From assembly GCF_012933505.1 (NCBI RefSeq), contig NZ_JABBNB010000001.1:248001-312000 (forward strand): a stretch of DNA of 64,000 bases, read 5' to 3'. This document shows positions 26,929 to 34,424 of the stretch, one piece after another; positions within the stretch are counted from its first letter, which is position 1; every line of letters starts with the position of its first letter. This DNA is from Gordonia asplenii. GTDB lineage: Bacteria > Actinomycetota > Actinomycetes > Mycobacteriales > Mycobacteriaceae. The position numbers and the translations under genes were made by a program. The notes beneath the pieces are model-generated. The model was not told where the DNA came from. It saw only the letters and a list, made by a program, of their open reading frames with translations, and did no database searches.

Positions 26929-27381
26929 GTGGCAGATCCGGCGCGCGCACAGCGACTCGCCAAGCGCATCTCATCCATCGTGGCATCGGCGATCGGCTCG
27001 GAGATCAAAGACCCGCGGTTGGCGCACGTCACCGTCACCGATTGCCGGGTATCCGGCGACCTGCACGACGCCACCATCTTCTACACCGTGATGGGCGAGT
27101 CGATCGACGACGAACCCGACTACGACGGTGCCGCAGCGGCCCTCGCGAAGGCCACCGGTGTGCTGCGATCCAAGGTCGGCGCGGGTACCGGCGTGCGGTT
27201 CACCCCGACGCTGACGTTCGTCCTCGACACTGTTCCCGACGCCGCGCGGCACGTGGAGGAACTCCTCGCCCGCGCACACGCCAACGACGAGCTCGTCGCG
27301 CGGCAGGCGCAGGACGCGACCCCGGCGGGCGACGCCGATCCCTACAAGACCAGCGACGACGCCGACGACGGGGTGCAGTGA
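26929..27381 (+). CDS. rbfA: 30S ribosome-binding factor RbfA
   Basis: A 150-residue RbfA, a KH-like protein that binds 16S rRNA during cold-sensitive 30S maturation. Family features are [34 protein letters not shown] and [19 protein letters not shown]. The last 30 residues form an acidic tail common in actinobacterial versions. The GTG at 26929 has AGAAGGA upstream. The stop overlaps the start of nrnA by four bases if nrnA starts at 27378. Confidence 0.93.
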   Translation: MADPARAQRLAKRISSIVASAIGSEIKDPRLAHVTVTDCRVSGDLHDATIFYTVMGESIDDEPDYDGAAAALAKATGVLRSKVGAGTGVRFTPTLTFVLDTVPDAARHVEELLARAHANDELVARQAQDATPAGDADPYKTSDDADDGVQ

Positions 27382-28355
27382 CCGGAATGCTCGCCCCCGA
27401 CACGGCGCATGTCATCGCCGACGCCCTGCGTGATGCGGGCGCCGTCACCATCCTGTGCCACGTGCGGCCCGACGCCGACACCATCGGCAGCGGCCTTGCG
27501 CTCGGTATCGCGCTCACGCGGCTCGGCGTCGACGTCGAGGTGTCTTTTCCCGGCGAGACTCCGTTGCCGGGTGCGCTGCGCGGGCTGCCCGGCGTGGAGT
27601 TGCTGGTGGCGCAACCCGACGTCGTCGGGCACGACACCGTGGTCGCCGTCGATGCCGCGAGTATCGGCCGATTGACCTGTCTCGCCTCATATTTCAATGA
27701 CGCGACGCGCAGCATCGTCATCGACCACCATGTGTCGAACACCGGATTCGGGACTATCGACTACGTCGACCCCGGCGCCGACTGCACCACCGCGCTGGTG
27801 CTCAACGTCGTCGACCGGCTCGGCGTCGACCTCGACGCCGACATCGCCACCTGCCTCTACGCCGGTCTGATCACCGATACCGGTTCGTTCAAGTGGGCGC
27901 GGCCGGCGTCGTTGACGATCGCCGCCCGGCTTCTCGAGGCGGGCGTCGACGGCGCACGGTGGAGTCGGACGCTGCTCGACAGCCACCCGTTCGCGTGGCT
28001 GAAGATGGTGGAGAAGGTGCTGGCCACCGCGACGCTGCGGTCCGAGCAGTTCGGCGGACGCGGCCTGGTGTACGCCGTCATCGACGCCGACGCGTCCGAC
28101 GGCCTCGGCTGGGCCGAATTGGAGAGCGTCATCGACGTCGTGCGGACGGTTGTCGAAGCCGAAGTGGCGGTGGTCTTCAAAGAGGGCACGCCGGGTGAGT
28201 GGACTGTGTCGCTGCGCTCGAAGTCTTCGGTGGATCTGGTTCCGGTCGCGCGGGCGCTGGGCGGCGGCGGTCATCATCGAGCCTGCGGGTACAGCGCGCG
28301 CGGTGACCGTGACGAGGTCGTCGCTGACTTGCTGAACACCATCGGCAGCGTCTGA
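27378..28355 (+). CDS. nrnA: Bifunctional oligoribonuclease/pAp phosphatase NrnA (DHH-DHHA1)
   Basis: A 325-residue DHH phosphoesterase. The N-terminal DHH domain has [20 protein letters not shown] and the DHH triad in VIDHHVSN; the C-terminal DHHA1 domain has the RNA-binding [11 protein letters not shown]. Family members degrade nano-RNAs and cyclic-dinucleotide products and dephosphorylate pAp. It corresponds to M. tuberculosis Rv2837c, which also cleaves c-di-AMP or pApA. GTG 27378 overlaps rbfA by four bases; ATG 27387 is an alternative. In M. tuberculosis dinF follows at once; here a 15-kb island lies between. Confidence 0.92.
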   Translation: MTGMLAPDTAHVIADALRDAGAVTILCHVRPDADTIGSGLALGIALTRLGVDVEVSFPGETPLPGALRGLPGVELLVAQPDVVGHDTVVAVDAASIGRLTCLASYFNDATRSIVIDHHVSNTGFGTIDYVDPGADCTTALVLNVVDRLGVDLDADIATCLYAGLITDTGSFKWARPASLTIAARLLEAGVDGARWSRTLLDSHPFAWLKMVEKVLATATLRSEQFGGRGLVYAVIDADASDGLGWAELESVIDVVRTVVEAEVAVVFKEGTPGEWTVSLRSKSSVDLVPVARALGGGGHHRACGYSARGDRDEVVADLLNTIGSV

Positions 28356-28374
28356 CCCCGAGCGCGCCTGCGTA

Positions 28375-29346
28375 TCAGGTGGAGAATCGATCAGTCTTCG
28401 TCCATGCGAAGCGCTTGCGCCGGTCCCATGCGCCGACCAGTCTTCGGATTCCGAAGTCGAGGTCGGCGACGGTCGGCGAGTCGGCTCGCATCCGGGTCAT
28501 CGACGACCACACCTGAAGCAGATTGAGCCACAGCGCATGAGTCGGCGTCGAATATGTACGCACGCGAGGATCGTCTTGTGGCAGCGACCCCGCCGGGCCC
28601 CGCGTGGTGCGTCGCTGATCGTCGAATATGAGGTGGAGTTCGCGGTCGGGATGGACATCGATGATCGCTGCGACGAATTCCGGAAAGCTCGGACTCGTGC
28701 GGTCGACGGCCGCGTTGGGTCCGGAGGCATCGGTCAGCGCGCTCAGCAGGGGAGAGAGTGCGTTTCGCGGTGAGGAGAGCGGGTGAAACCGCGAGGTGTC
28801 GTCGACGTGGAGAGCGACTGCGGCGTCCGGCGGGCCGACGTAGAGGCCGACTATCTCGACGTCGAACGCTTCCAGTTGGGGGTTGGTCGCGAATCGAAAC
28901 GCCCCGGTGCGCCATGGGATGATTCCGTACTCTCGCCACACCTTCGCAACTGTCGTGTCGGAGACCTCCGACTGCGCGGCCAACATTCGCGTCGACCATT
29001 GTCTGATGCCGAATTCGGCTGACGGTGCTTGCAGAGTTGCCGCGACGATACCGGAGTGATCGATCTCGCGGGGCCGGCCGTGGCGATGCTCGTCGGTCAG
29101 TCCGTCGAGTCCGCGTTCTGAATATCGTCGGCGCCAACCGATCACGGTGGGGCGCGACACACCCAACGTTTGCGCTATCTCGGTGTTCGGCATCCCCTGC
29201 GAGGCCAGCAGCACGATCTGAGCCCGCAGAACCAGGGCCGACGGCACCGCGGACGACTGCAGCCACGCCGACAATTCTGCTCGGTCGCCCTGGCGCAGTA
29301 CCAGAATCGGAGCAGAACGATCCGCTGCGCCCGCATTTACAACCAC
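28375..29346 (-). CDS. IS630-like transposase, probably inactive or domesticated
   Basis: A 323-residue protein with the layout of IS630/Tc1-type transposases. The N-terminal helix-turn-helix is TLGVSRPTVIGWRRRYSERG, followed by a linker with RPREI and a DDE-like domain. The first acidic motif (LHVDDTSRF) and the second (LIFDDQRR) are present. In the third motif, where family members have a catalytic Glu in an LNLVE-type sequence, this protein has LNLLQVW, so the Glu appears to be Gln. Only 19 bp separate its stop from the nrnA stop. No terminal inverted repeats or TA duplication could be identified. It marks the left edge of the island inserted between nrnA and dinF. Confidence 0.75.
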   Translation of the reverse strand: MVVNAGAADRSAPILVLRQGDRAELSAWLQSSAVPSALVLRAQIVLLASQGMPNTEIAQTLGVSRPTVIGWRRRYSERGLDGLTDEHRHGRPREIDHSGIVAATLQAPSAEFGIRQWSTRMLAAQSEVSDTTVAKVWREYGIIPWRTGAFRFATNPQLEAFDVEIVGLYVGPPDAAVALHVDDTSRFHPLSSPRNALSPLLSALTDASGPNAAVDRTSPSFPEFVAAIIDVHPDRELHLIFDDQRRTTRGPAGSLPQDDPRVRTYSTPTHALWLNLLQVWSSMTRMRADSPTVADLDFGIRRLVGAWDRRKRFAWTKTDRFST

Positions 29347-29840
29347 ATCTCATTGTAATACTATTTAGTGCGCAGCATATTACCTCAATTATGCGAGCTA
29401 TAAGAGTTGTAATAACTATTACTAACGAGCGAGTTGGTGTTTGCAGCTAATTGAAAGGCGTAACTATCTGAGCGCCCCGAATCGGTTTTTCCCATATCGG
29501 CGACCGGCGCCTTTGCTGCAAATTCATCCAAACGAATGGATCGCCATATCGTCGCGTTTGTCGTAAGATCTAACGTCGAGGCCGAGGTACTAAGGACGGT
29601 AATAGGCTCCGGTCGGCCGGCCTCGCGAAACACGACCTGCTGGGTGCAAGGTTTCTAACGACACGCACGTGGCGTCGACCGGGTGTTGTGCAAGGCGGTT
29701 CAGGTCGCCCTATTCGCGCTGACGCCTGCCCCGAGATCAACTATTCACGCGGCTTCGCCGCTGACGGCGGATCGTAATTCACCGGCGCCCTGGAATGTCT
29801 TGTGACGCGATTTGCCGCACATCGATGTTTGGAGTCCACC
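29347..29840. other. AT-rich 494-bp leader of the island operon
   Basis: No gene is seen here. From about 29347 to 29580 the sequence is far richer in A+T than the rest of the window (for example TTGTAATAACTATTACTAAC near 29409). Such a stretch is typical of recently acquired DNA and of targets of the AT-binding silencer Lsr2 in this group. It must hold the promoter of the glycan/amino-acid operon starting at 29841. I looked for c-di-GMP, c-di-AMP and cobalamin riboswitch signatures and recognised none. Confidence 0.7.
29577..29625 (+). other. Inverted repeat in the island leader
   Basis: CGAGGCC (29577-29583) and GGCCTCG (29619-29625) can pair across a 35-base loop that itself ends in the palindrome GGCCGGCC. 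It lies between the AT-rich part and the first gene and could be part of a structured leader RNA. Function unknown. Confidence 0.35.
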
Positions 29841-30692
29841 ATGACCGGTGTACGACCGCGAGTCGGAACCGTCGACGGAATTCCGGCTACGCGACCGTCG
29901 GACGAAACAATACCAACTGGAGCCGTGGTCAATCCGTCGCCTACTGTCAGCCTGATCATTCCCGTCCGAAACGAGGCGCGGAACATCGCGTGGGTGCTCG
30001 AGCAGATTGCCGAGGAGGTCGACGAGATCATCCTGGTAGACGGCAACTCTACCGACGCGACCCTGATCACCGCGAGTCGATACCGTCCCGACATCAGGGT
30101 CGTGGCCCAAGACGGCGTAGGAAAGGGGTCCGCTCTGCGGACCGGCTTTCTCGCCGCGACCGGAGACCTCGTCGTGATGATGGACGCCGACGGAAGCATG
30201 GCGCCCCAGGAGATACGACATTATCTGCATTTCCTCACCAACGGCTATGACTTCGTCAAGGGTTCGCGGTTCGTAGTCGGTGGAGGATCGTTGGACATCA
30301 CGCCGTTCCGTCGTCTCGGAAATCGGTTTCTGCTCGGTGTGTTCAACAGCATCTATGACACGGAACTAACTGATCTCTGTTACGGCTTCTGTGCATTCCA
30401 CCGCCGTTATCTCGACACCCTCGCGCTCTCCGCCTCGGGCTTCGAAATCGAAGCGGAAATGGTAGTCAACGCCATGCGTGGCGGCTTGCGCGTCGCCGAG
30501 GTGCCCAGCCTCGAGATGCCGCGCCGCTCGGGAAAATCGAATCTTCACGCAATTCGCGACGGCATTCGCGTGCTGCGCACCGTGCTGCACGGTCACGACA
30601 CCGGGATCACCGGTCGCGTCGTGAGGACGTTGTCGCGCAGGGGTGCCCGGCGAGCGGTGCGCAACGCCGCGCGATCCGCGGAATCGACGTGA
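29841..30692 (+). CDS. Family 2 glycosyltransferase (dolichol-phosphate-mannose-synthase-like)
   Basis: A 283-residue cytoplasmic GT2 enzyme. The GT-A fold motifs are VSLIIPVRNEARNI, LVDGNSTDAT and the metal-binding MDADGS; further on are VKGSRFV, FRRLGNRFL and YGFCAFHRR, which resemble polyprenyl-phosphate sugar transferases. It would load a sugar onto a lipid carrier or growing glycan. ATG 29841 has GGAG at good spacing. There are no membrane segments near the C-terminus, unlike some DPM1-like proteins. It is the first gene of the island operon. Confidence 0.85.
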   Translation: MTGVRPRVGTVDGIPATRPSDETIPTGAVVNPSPTVSLIIPVRNEARNIAWVLEQIAEEVDEIILVDGNSTDATLITASRYRPDIRVVAQDGVGKGSALRTGFLAATGDLVVMMDADGSMAPQEIRHYLHFLTNGYDFVKGSRFVVGGGSLDITPFRRLGNRFLLGVFNSIYDTELTDLCYGFCAFHRRYLDTLALSASGFEIEAEMVVNAMRGGLRVAEVPSLEMPRRSGKSNLHAIRDGIRVLRTVLHGHDTGITGRVVRTLSRRGARRAVRNAARSAEST

Positions 30693-30763
30693 TACCGGGC
30701 ATTCGTCGAGGGGCGAGCGCCGATCGAACACATTACAAATAGATCATCGATGAGGAGCAGGTG

Positions 30764-31213
30764 ATGGCGCTTCAGATCGTTATGCGCACTATCCGCGACA
30801 GTTCGGCGGCATTGGCGCAACTGATGCGACCGCCGAGATCCTCGCCGCCGATCGAAGGCCGCCTCATCGCGGCGACCGTGACGGCCCTCCTGGGCGTGGC
30901 GACCGGAGTGTTCATCGCGTCTGCCCCGGAACTCGCCGGGCGGCTGTGGCTCGCGTTCTTCGCCGTCGCGGCCCCCGCGATCGCCATCACCCGCATGTTG
31001 CCGAGCTTCGACCTTGCGGTGGCGCTGATCATCGGCGTCGCCGGCGGCGCGACAGTCAACGCGATCGTGGTCGAGGCGATGCTCGCCGCCAATGCCTGGT
31101 CGATCACCGGCGGAGTCATCGCGGTCGCCGTCGTCGCGGCGCTGGTGTGGCTGATACCCGTCGGGGCAGCCGCCGCGTCGCCGGGCGAAATGCCCGACCA
31201 CCGGTCGCGATGA
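30764..31213 (+). CDS. Small integral membrane protein
   Basis: A 149-residue protein with about four predicted membrane segments between residues 33 and 140 and a short basic N-terminus. I recognise no family. GAGGAG precedes ATG 30764 (GTG 30761 is also possible). It lies between two glycosyltransferase genes, 71 bp after the first and 40 bp before the second, and may be a partner or anchor for one of them; nothing in the sequence proves this. Confidence 0.65.
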   Translation: MALQIVMRTIRDSSAALAQLMRPPRSSPPIEGRLIAATVTALLGVATGVFIASAPELAGRLWLAFFAVAAPAIAITRMLPSFDLAVALIIGVAGGATVNAIVVEAMLAANAWSITGGVIAVAVVAALVWLIPVGAAAASPGEMPDHRSR

Positions 31214-31253
31214 CCTATCTCCAGCTGACTCGCCAGACAGACAGGTGTCTCCG

Positions 31254-32222
31254 ATGAGAATGGCACAACCCCCACTCACCCTGACCATATCCGTGGTGAT
31301 CTGCGTCTACACCCTCGACCGGTGGGACGACATCGTCGATGCCGTCGACTCCGTGCGCGCCCAGACGATGGCGGCGCGTGAGATCATCGTCGTCGTCGAC
31401 TACAACGCCGACCTCTACCACCGGCTGCGGACAGCCATGACCGACGTGACCGTCGTCGAGAATCACCACCACCGCGGCCTGTCCGGCGGTAAGGACACCG
31501 GCGTCGAAGTAGCGTCTGGGGAGATCGTGGCGTTCCTCGATGATGACGCGGTGGCCCACCGTGACTGGCTTCGACATTTTCACGACGCATACACCGACGA
31601 GCACATCGCCGGCGTCGGCGGCACGACGCTACCGCGGTGGGCCAGTGCGCGTCCGCGGTGGTTCCCGGAGGAATTCGACTGGGTCCTCGGTTGCACCTAC
31701 ACCGGCCGTGAGCCCGGCCCCGTCCGAAATCTTCTGGGCGGCAACGCCTCGTTCCGGCGGGAAGTCTTCACGGTCGCGGGCGGATTCCCCAGTCATATCG
31801 GTCGGACGTCGGAACAGAGTCGTCCCCTGGGGTGTGAAGAGACGGAGTTCTGCATCCGGGTGAGTCAGCACCGGCCCGACTGGACGTTCGTTTTCGAACC
31901 CGAGGCGGTGATCTGGCATCGGGTGCCCGCCGGCCGGGAGACCTTCTCGTACTTCCGCTCGCGGTGCTTCGCAGAGGGGTTGTCGAAGGCGTCGGTCACG
32001 CGCAGCGTCGGGGTCGGCGACGCGCTGTCGGCGGAACGGACCTACACCTCTCGCGTGCTGACTCGGGGTGTCGCACGGGGTGTCGGTGACTCGTTGCGCG
32101 GCGACCGGGCGGGAATAGAGCGCGCGGGGGCCATCTCCGTCGGGCTTCTCGCGGCGGCCGCCGGATACGCCCGCGGTGGGGCACCCGTGCGCCGCCGCAG
32201 CACATCCCCGGCGCAGACATGA
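31254..32222 (+). CDS. Family 2 glycosyltransferase
   Basis: A 322-residue GT2 enzyme. It begins with ISVVICVYTLDRWDDIVDAV and has the metal-binding motif FLDDDAV and the acceptor region LGGNASFRREVF, followed by CEETEFCIRV, which suits the catalytic base of inverting GT2 enzymes. It would form a glycosidic bond on the cytoplasmic side of the membrane. Several starts are possible (GTG 31245, ATG 31254, ATG 31260). The stop overlaps the deacetylase start by four bases. Confidence 0.85.
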   Translation: MRMAQPPLTLTISVVICVYTLDRWDDIVDAVDSVRAQTMAAREIIVVVDYNADLYHRLRTAMTDVTVVENHHHRGLSGGKDTGVEVASGEIVAFLDDDAVAHRDWLRHFHDAYTDEHIAGVGGTTLPRWASARPRWFPEEFDWVLGCTYTGREPGPVRNLLGGNASFRREVFTVAGGFPSHIGRTSEQSRPLGCEETEFCIRVSQHRPDWTFVFEPEAVIWHRVPAGRETFSYFRSRCFAEGLSKASVTRSVGVGDALSAERTYTSRVLTRGVARGVGDSLRGDRAGIERAGAISVGLLAAAAGYARGGAPVRRRSTSPAQT

Positions 32223-33028
32223 CCGGGCACGAGCCAGGTGGGCAGGTTCCCGTGCTGATGTACCACGCCGTCGCCGACGAACCGTCCGCAGCGACGCGCA
32301 GATTGTCGGTCACGCCGCGTGCGCTGGATGAACAGGTGACTTTCCTGGCAGAGAGCGGTTACACGGGCATGACCTTCTCCGAGCTGGCCCGCGCCTTCGC
32401 GACCGGCGCCCCGCTCCCACCGCGGCCAGTGGTCTTCACCTTCGACGACGGCTATGCCGACTTCGCCGAGTCCGCATGGCCGATATTGCGCCGCAACGAC
32501 TTTCCCGCCACAGTCTTCGTCACGACCGGGTGGGTCGCCGACGCCGGGCCCGACGCGAGCGGCAAACCGCTCGGTCCGATGCTGACCTGGGCGCAGGTAC
32601 GGTCCCTCGCGGCGGCCGGGGTCGAGATCGGCGCGCACAGCCACAGCCACCCCGAACTGGACCAGTGCCCCGCGGTGGACCTCGCCGATGAGTTGCACGT
32701 CGGGCGGACGCTGCTCGAAGACTGCATCGGTGCGCCGGTCCGGGCGTTCGCCTATCCGTTCGGGTACTCCAGTCCCCGGGTCAGGCTGGCCGTTCGGGCC
32801 GCGGGATATCGCTGCGCCGCAGCGGTGGCCAATGTCTGGGCAAACCCAGCCGGTGACCTCTTCCGAGTGCCGCGGCTGACGATCCGTCGGCATACCGACG
32901 CCGCGGAGTTCGCCACGATCATGACCGGCTCCGAACGGATCTTCTGGACCGATCGAATGTTGACCACCGGGTGGGCCGCGGTTCGGGCGGCCCGACGTGC
33001 CCGCAAGCGGGTGGGGCGCAATGGCTGA
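32219..33028 (+). CDS. Polysaccharide deacetylase (NodB domain), apparently cytoplasmic
   Basis: A 269-residue carbohydrate esterase family 4-type protein. NodB motifs are TFDDGYADFA (metal Asp near residues 76-77), HSHSHPEL (His 140-144 region) and AYPFGYSS. Family members remove acetyl groups from N-acetylhexosamines. There is no signal peptide or membrane segment, so it probably acts inside the cell on a precursor or lipid-linked sugar. Freeing an amine before export would create an acceptor for the aminoacyl chemistry encoded downstream (inference). It overlaps both neighbours (4 and 8 bases). Confidence 0.87.
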   Translation: MTGHEPGGQVPVLMYHAVADEPSAATRRLSVTPRALDEQVTFLAESGYTGMTFSELARAFATGAPLPPRPVVFTFDDGYADFAESAWPILRRNDFPATVFVTTGWVADAGPDASGKPLGPMLTWAQVRSLAAAGVEIGAHSHSHPELDQCPAVDLADELHVGRTLLEDCIGAPVRAFAYPFGYSSPRVRLAVRAAGYRCAAAVANVWANPAGDLFRVPRLTIRRHTDAAEFATIMTGSERIFWTDRMLTTGWAAVRAARRARKRVGRNG

Positions 33029-34424
33029 GCACGCGGCGGTGACCGGTGTGGGCGAGATCGAGGGGGCGCAGCTCCCCGCGACCGACGACCGGGTCCGCCG
33101 CTCGCCGAGCCGACACAGCGCGTCGACCGGGTTTCTGCGAAACTCCTACGCGCTGGTCTTGAGCACCGGCATCTCCGGCGCGTTGGGGCTGGTCTACTGG
33201 GTTCTCGCAGCTCGGTACTACAGCGACTCCGACGTCGGGCGCGGCTCGGCGGCGCTGTCGGCGTTGATGCTGCTGACCGGCGTGGTGTCAGCCAACTTCG
33301 CGGGCACCCTGAACCGGTTCATCCCCAAGACCGGTCACCGAACCGTCATCGTCGTCGCATTCGTCTATCTCGTCACGTCTGCGGCGGTCGCCGTCCTCGC
33401 CGTCGTACTGCTCTTCGTCCTGCACGTCTGGGGCGGCCCGGCCTACGACATTCTGCGTGAACCCGCCAACCGGCTCTGGTTCGTTGCGGCGGCGGCGGCC
33501 GCCAGTGTCATCACGATCCAGGACAGCGTGCTGACCGGACTGCGTCAAGCGGTGTGGGTGCCGGTGTGGAATGTGACGTTCGCCATCGCCAAGATCGTCC
33601 TATTGGTGGTTCTCGCCCACGCCATGCCGCGCACGGGCGTGTTCTACTCCTGGATCATCCCGATGATCATCGTGATGATCCCGGTGAACATGTTGATCTT
33701 CGGCAAGCTCCTACCGCGGCACGTGCGGACGTCGGTGCACGATACGGACCTGACGTCGGTGCAGATCGCCCGGTTCTTCGCCGGAGACTACCTCGGCGCG
33801 TTGTTCCTCTACGGCGCGATGTTTCTCGTCCCGATCCTGGTGGCCGTCCACGTGGCGCCGCACACCTATGCGTACTTCTTCATCGCCTGGTCGGTCGCCA
33901 CAATGATGAACCTCGTCGCGGTCAATATCGCCACGCCGATGGCCGTGGAGGGGGTCCGCCACCCGGAGAACCTGGCGCGGTTCTGCCGGTCGGCGCTCAA
34001 CCGGGCAGTCGGTCTGCTGCTGGTCGGCGCCGTGGTGGTGTGTCTGGCGGCGCCCTACGCCATGGGACTGCTCGGTGCCGGTTACCTCGACGCCGTGGTG
34101 CTGCTCCAGCTGCTGGCCTTCGCAAGCTTGCCCAGTGCGGTGGTCGACGTCTATCTGGGTACCCTGCGCGCCCGCACCAGATCGCGCCGGATCATCGCAG
34201 TCCAGTCGCTGCGTGCGTGCATGGTGCTCGGCCTGGTAATTGCGTTTCAGCAGTGTCCGCAGTTGTTCGCGGGCTTCGGGAACCCGGCGCTGACCGCCGT
34301 CGGGGTCGCCGTGCTCTTGGGGCAGTGCGTGGCGATGTCGGCGGTGCTCGTCGATCTCGGACGCTTGCTCGGGTGGCGGTGGCGCGTCGACGCACCCGCC
34401 GAGGCCAGTGAGGCGAGCAGATGA
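33021..34424 (+). CDS. Lipid-linked glycan flippase (Wzx/MATE-like, MOP superfamily)
   Basis: A 467-residue membrane protein with about 12-14 predicted helices, beginning LRNSYALVLSTGISGALGLVYW after a 40-residue hydrophilic N-terminus. The pattern matches polysaccharide transporters of the multidrug/oligosaccharidyl-lipid/polysaccharide superfamily, which move lipid-linked oligosaccharides to the outer face. ATG 33021 overlaps the deacetylase gene by 8 bases and has GGTGGGG upstream. The stop overlaps the next start by four bases. Confidence 0.83.
   Translation: MAEHAAVTGVGEIEGAQLPATDDRVRRSPSRHSASTGFLRNSYALVLSTGISGALGLVYWVLAARYYSDSDVGRGSAALSALMLLTGVVSANFAGTLNRFIPKTGHRTVIVVAFVYLVTSAAVAVLAVVLLFVLHVWGGPAYDILREPANRLWFVAAAAAASVITIQDSVLTGLRQAVWVPVWNVTFAIAKIVLLVVLAHAMPRTGVFYSWIIPMIIVMIPVNMLIFGKLLPRHVRTSVHDTDLTSVQIARFFAGDYLGALFLYGAMFLVPILVAVHVAPHTYAYFFIAWSVATMMNLVAVNIATPMAVEGVRHPENLARFCRSALNRAVGLLLVGAVVVCLAAPYAMGLLGAGYLDAVVLLQLLAFASLPSAVVDVYLGTLRARTRSRRIIAVQSLRACMVLGLVIAFQQCPQLFAGFGNPALTAVGVAVLLGQCVAMSAVLVDLGRLLGWRWRVDAPAEASEASR

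Noticed and set aside
28356..29400. Complete IS630 insertion sequence
   Set aside because: No terminal inverted repeats or TA target duplication could be identified around the transposase-like gene.
29400..29840. Riboswitch (c-di-GMP, c-di-AMP or cobalamin type) in the island leader
   Set aside because: I could not find the conserved core sequences of these classes; only a simple inverted repeat is visible.
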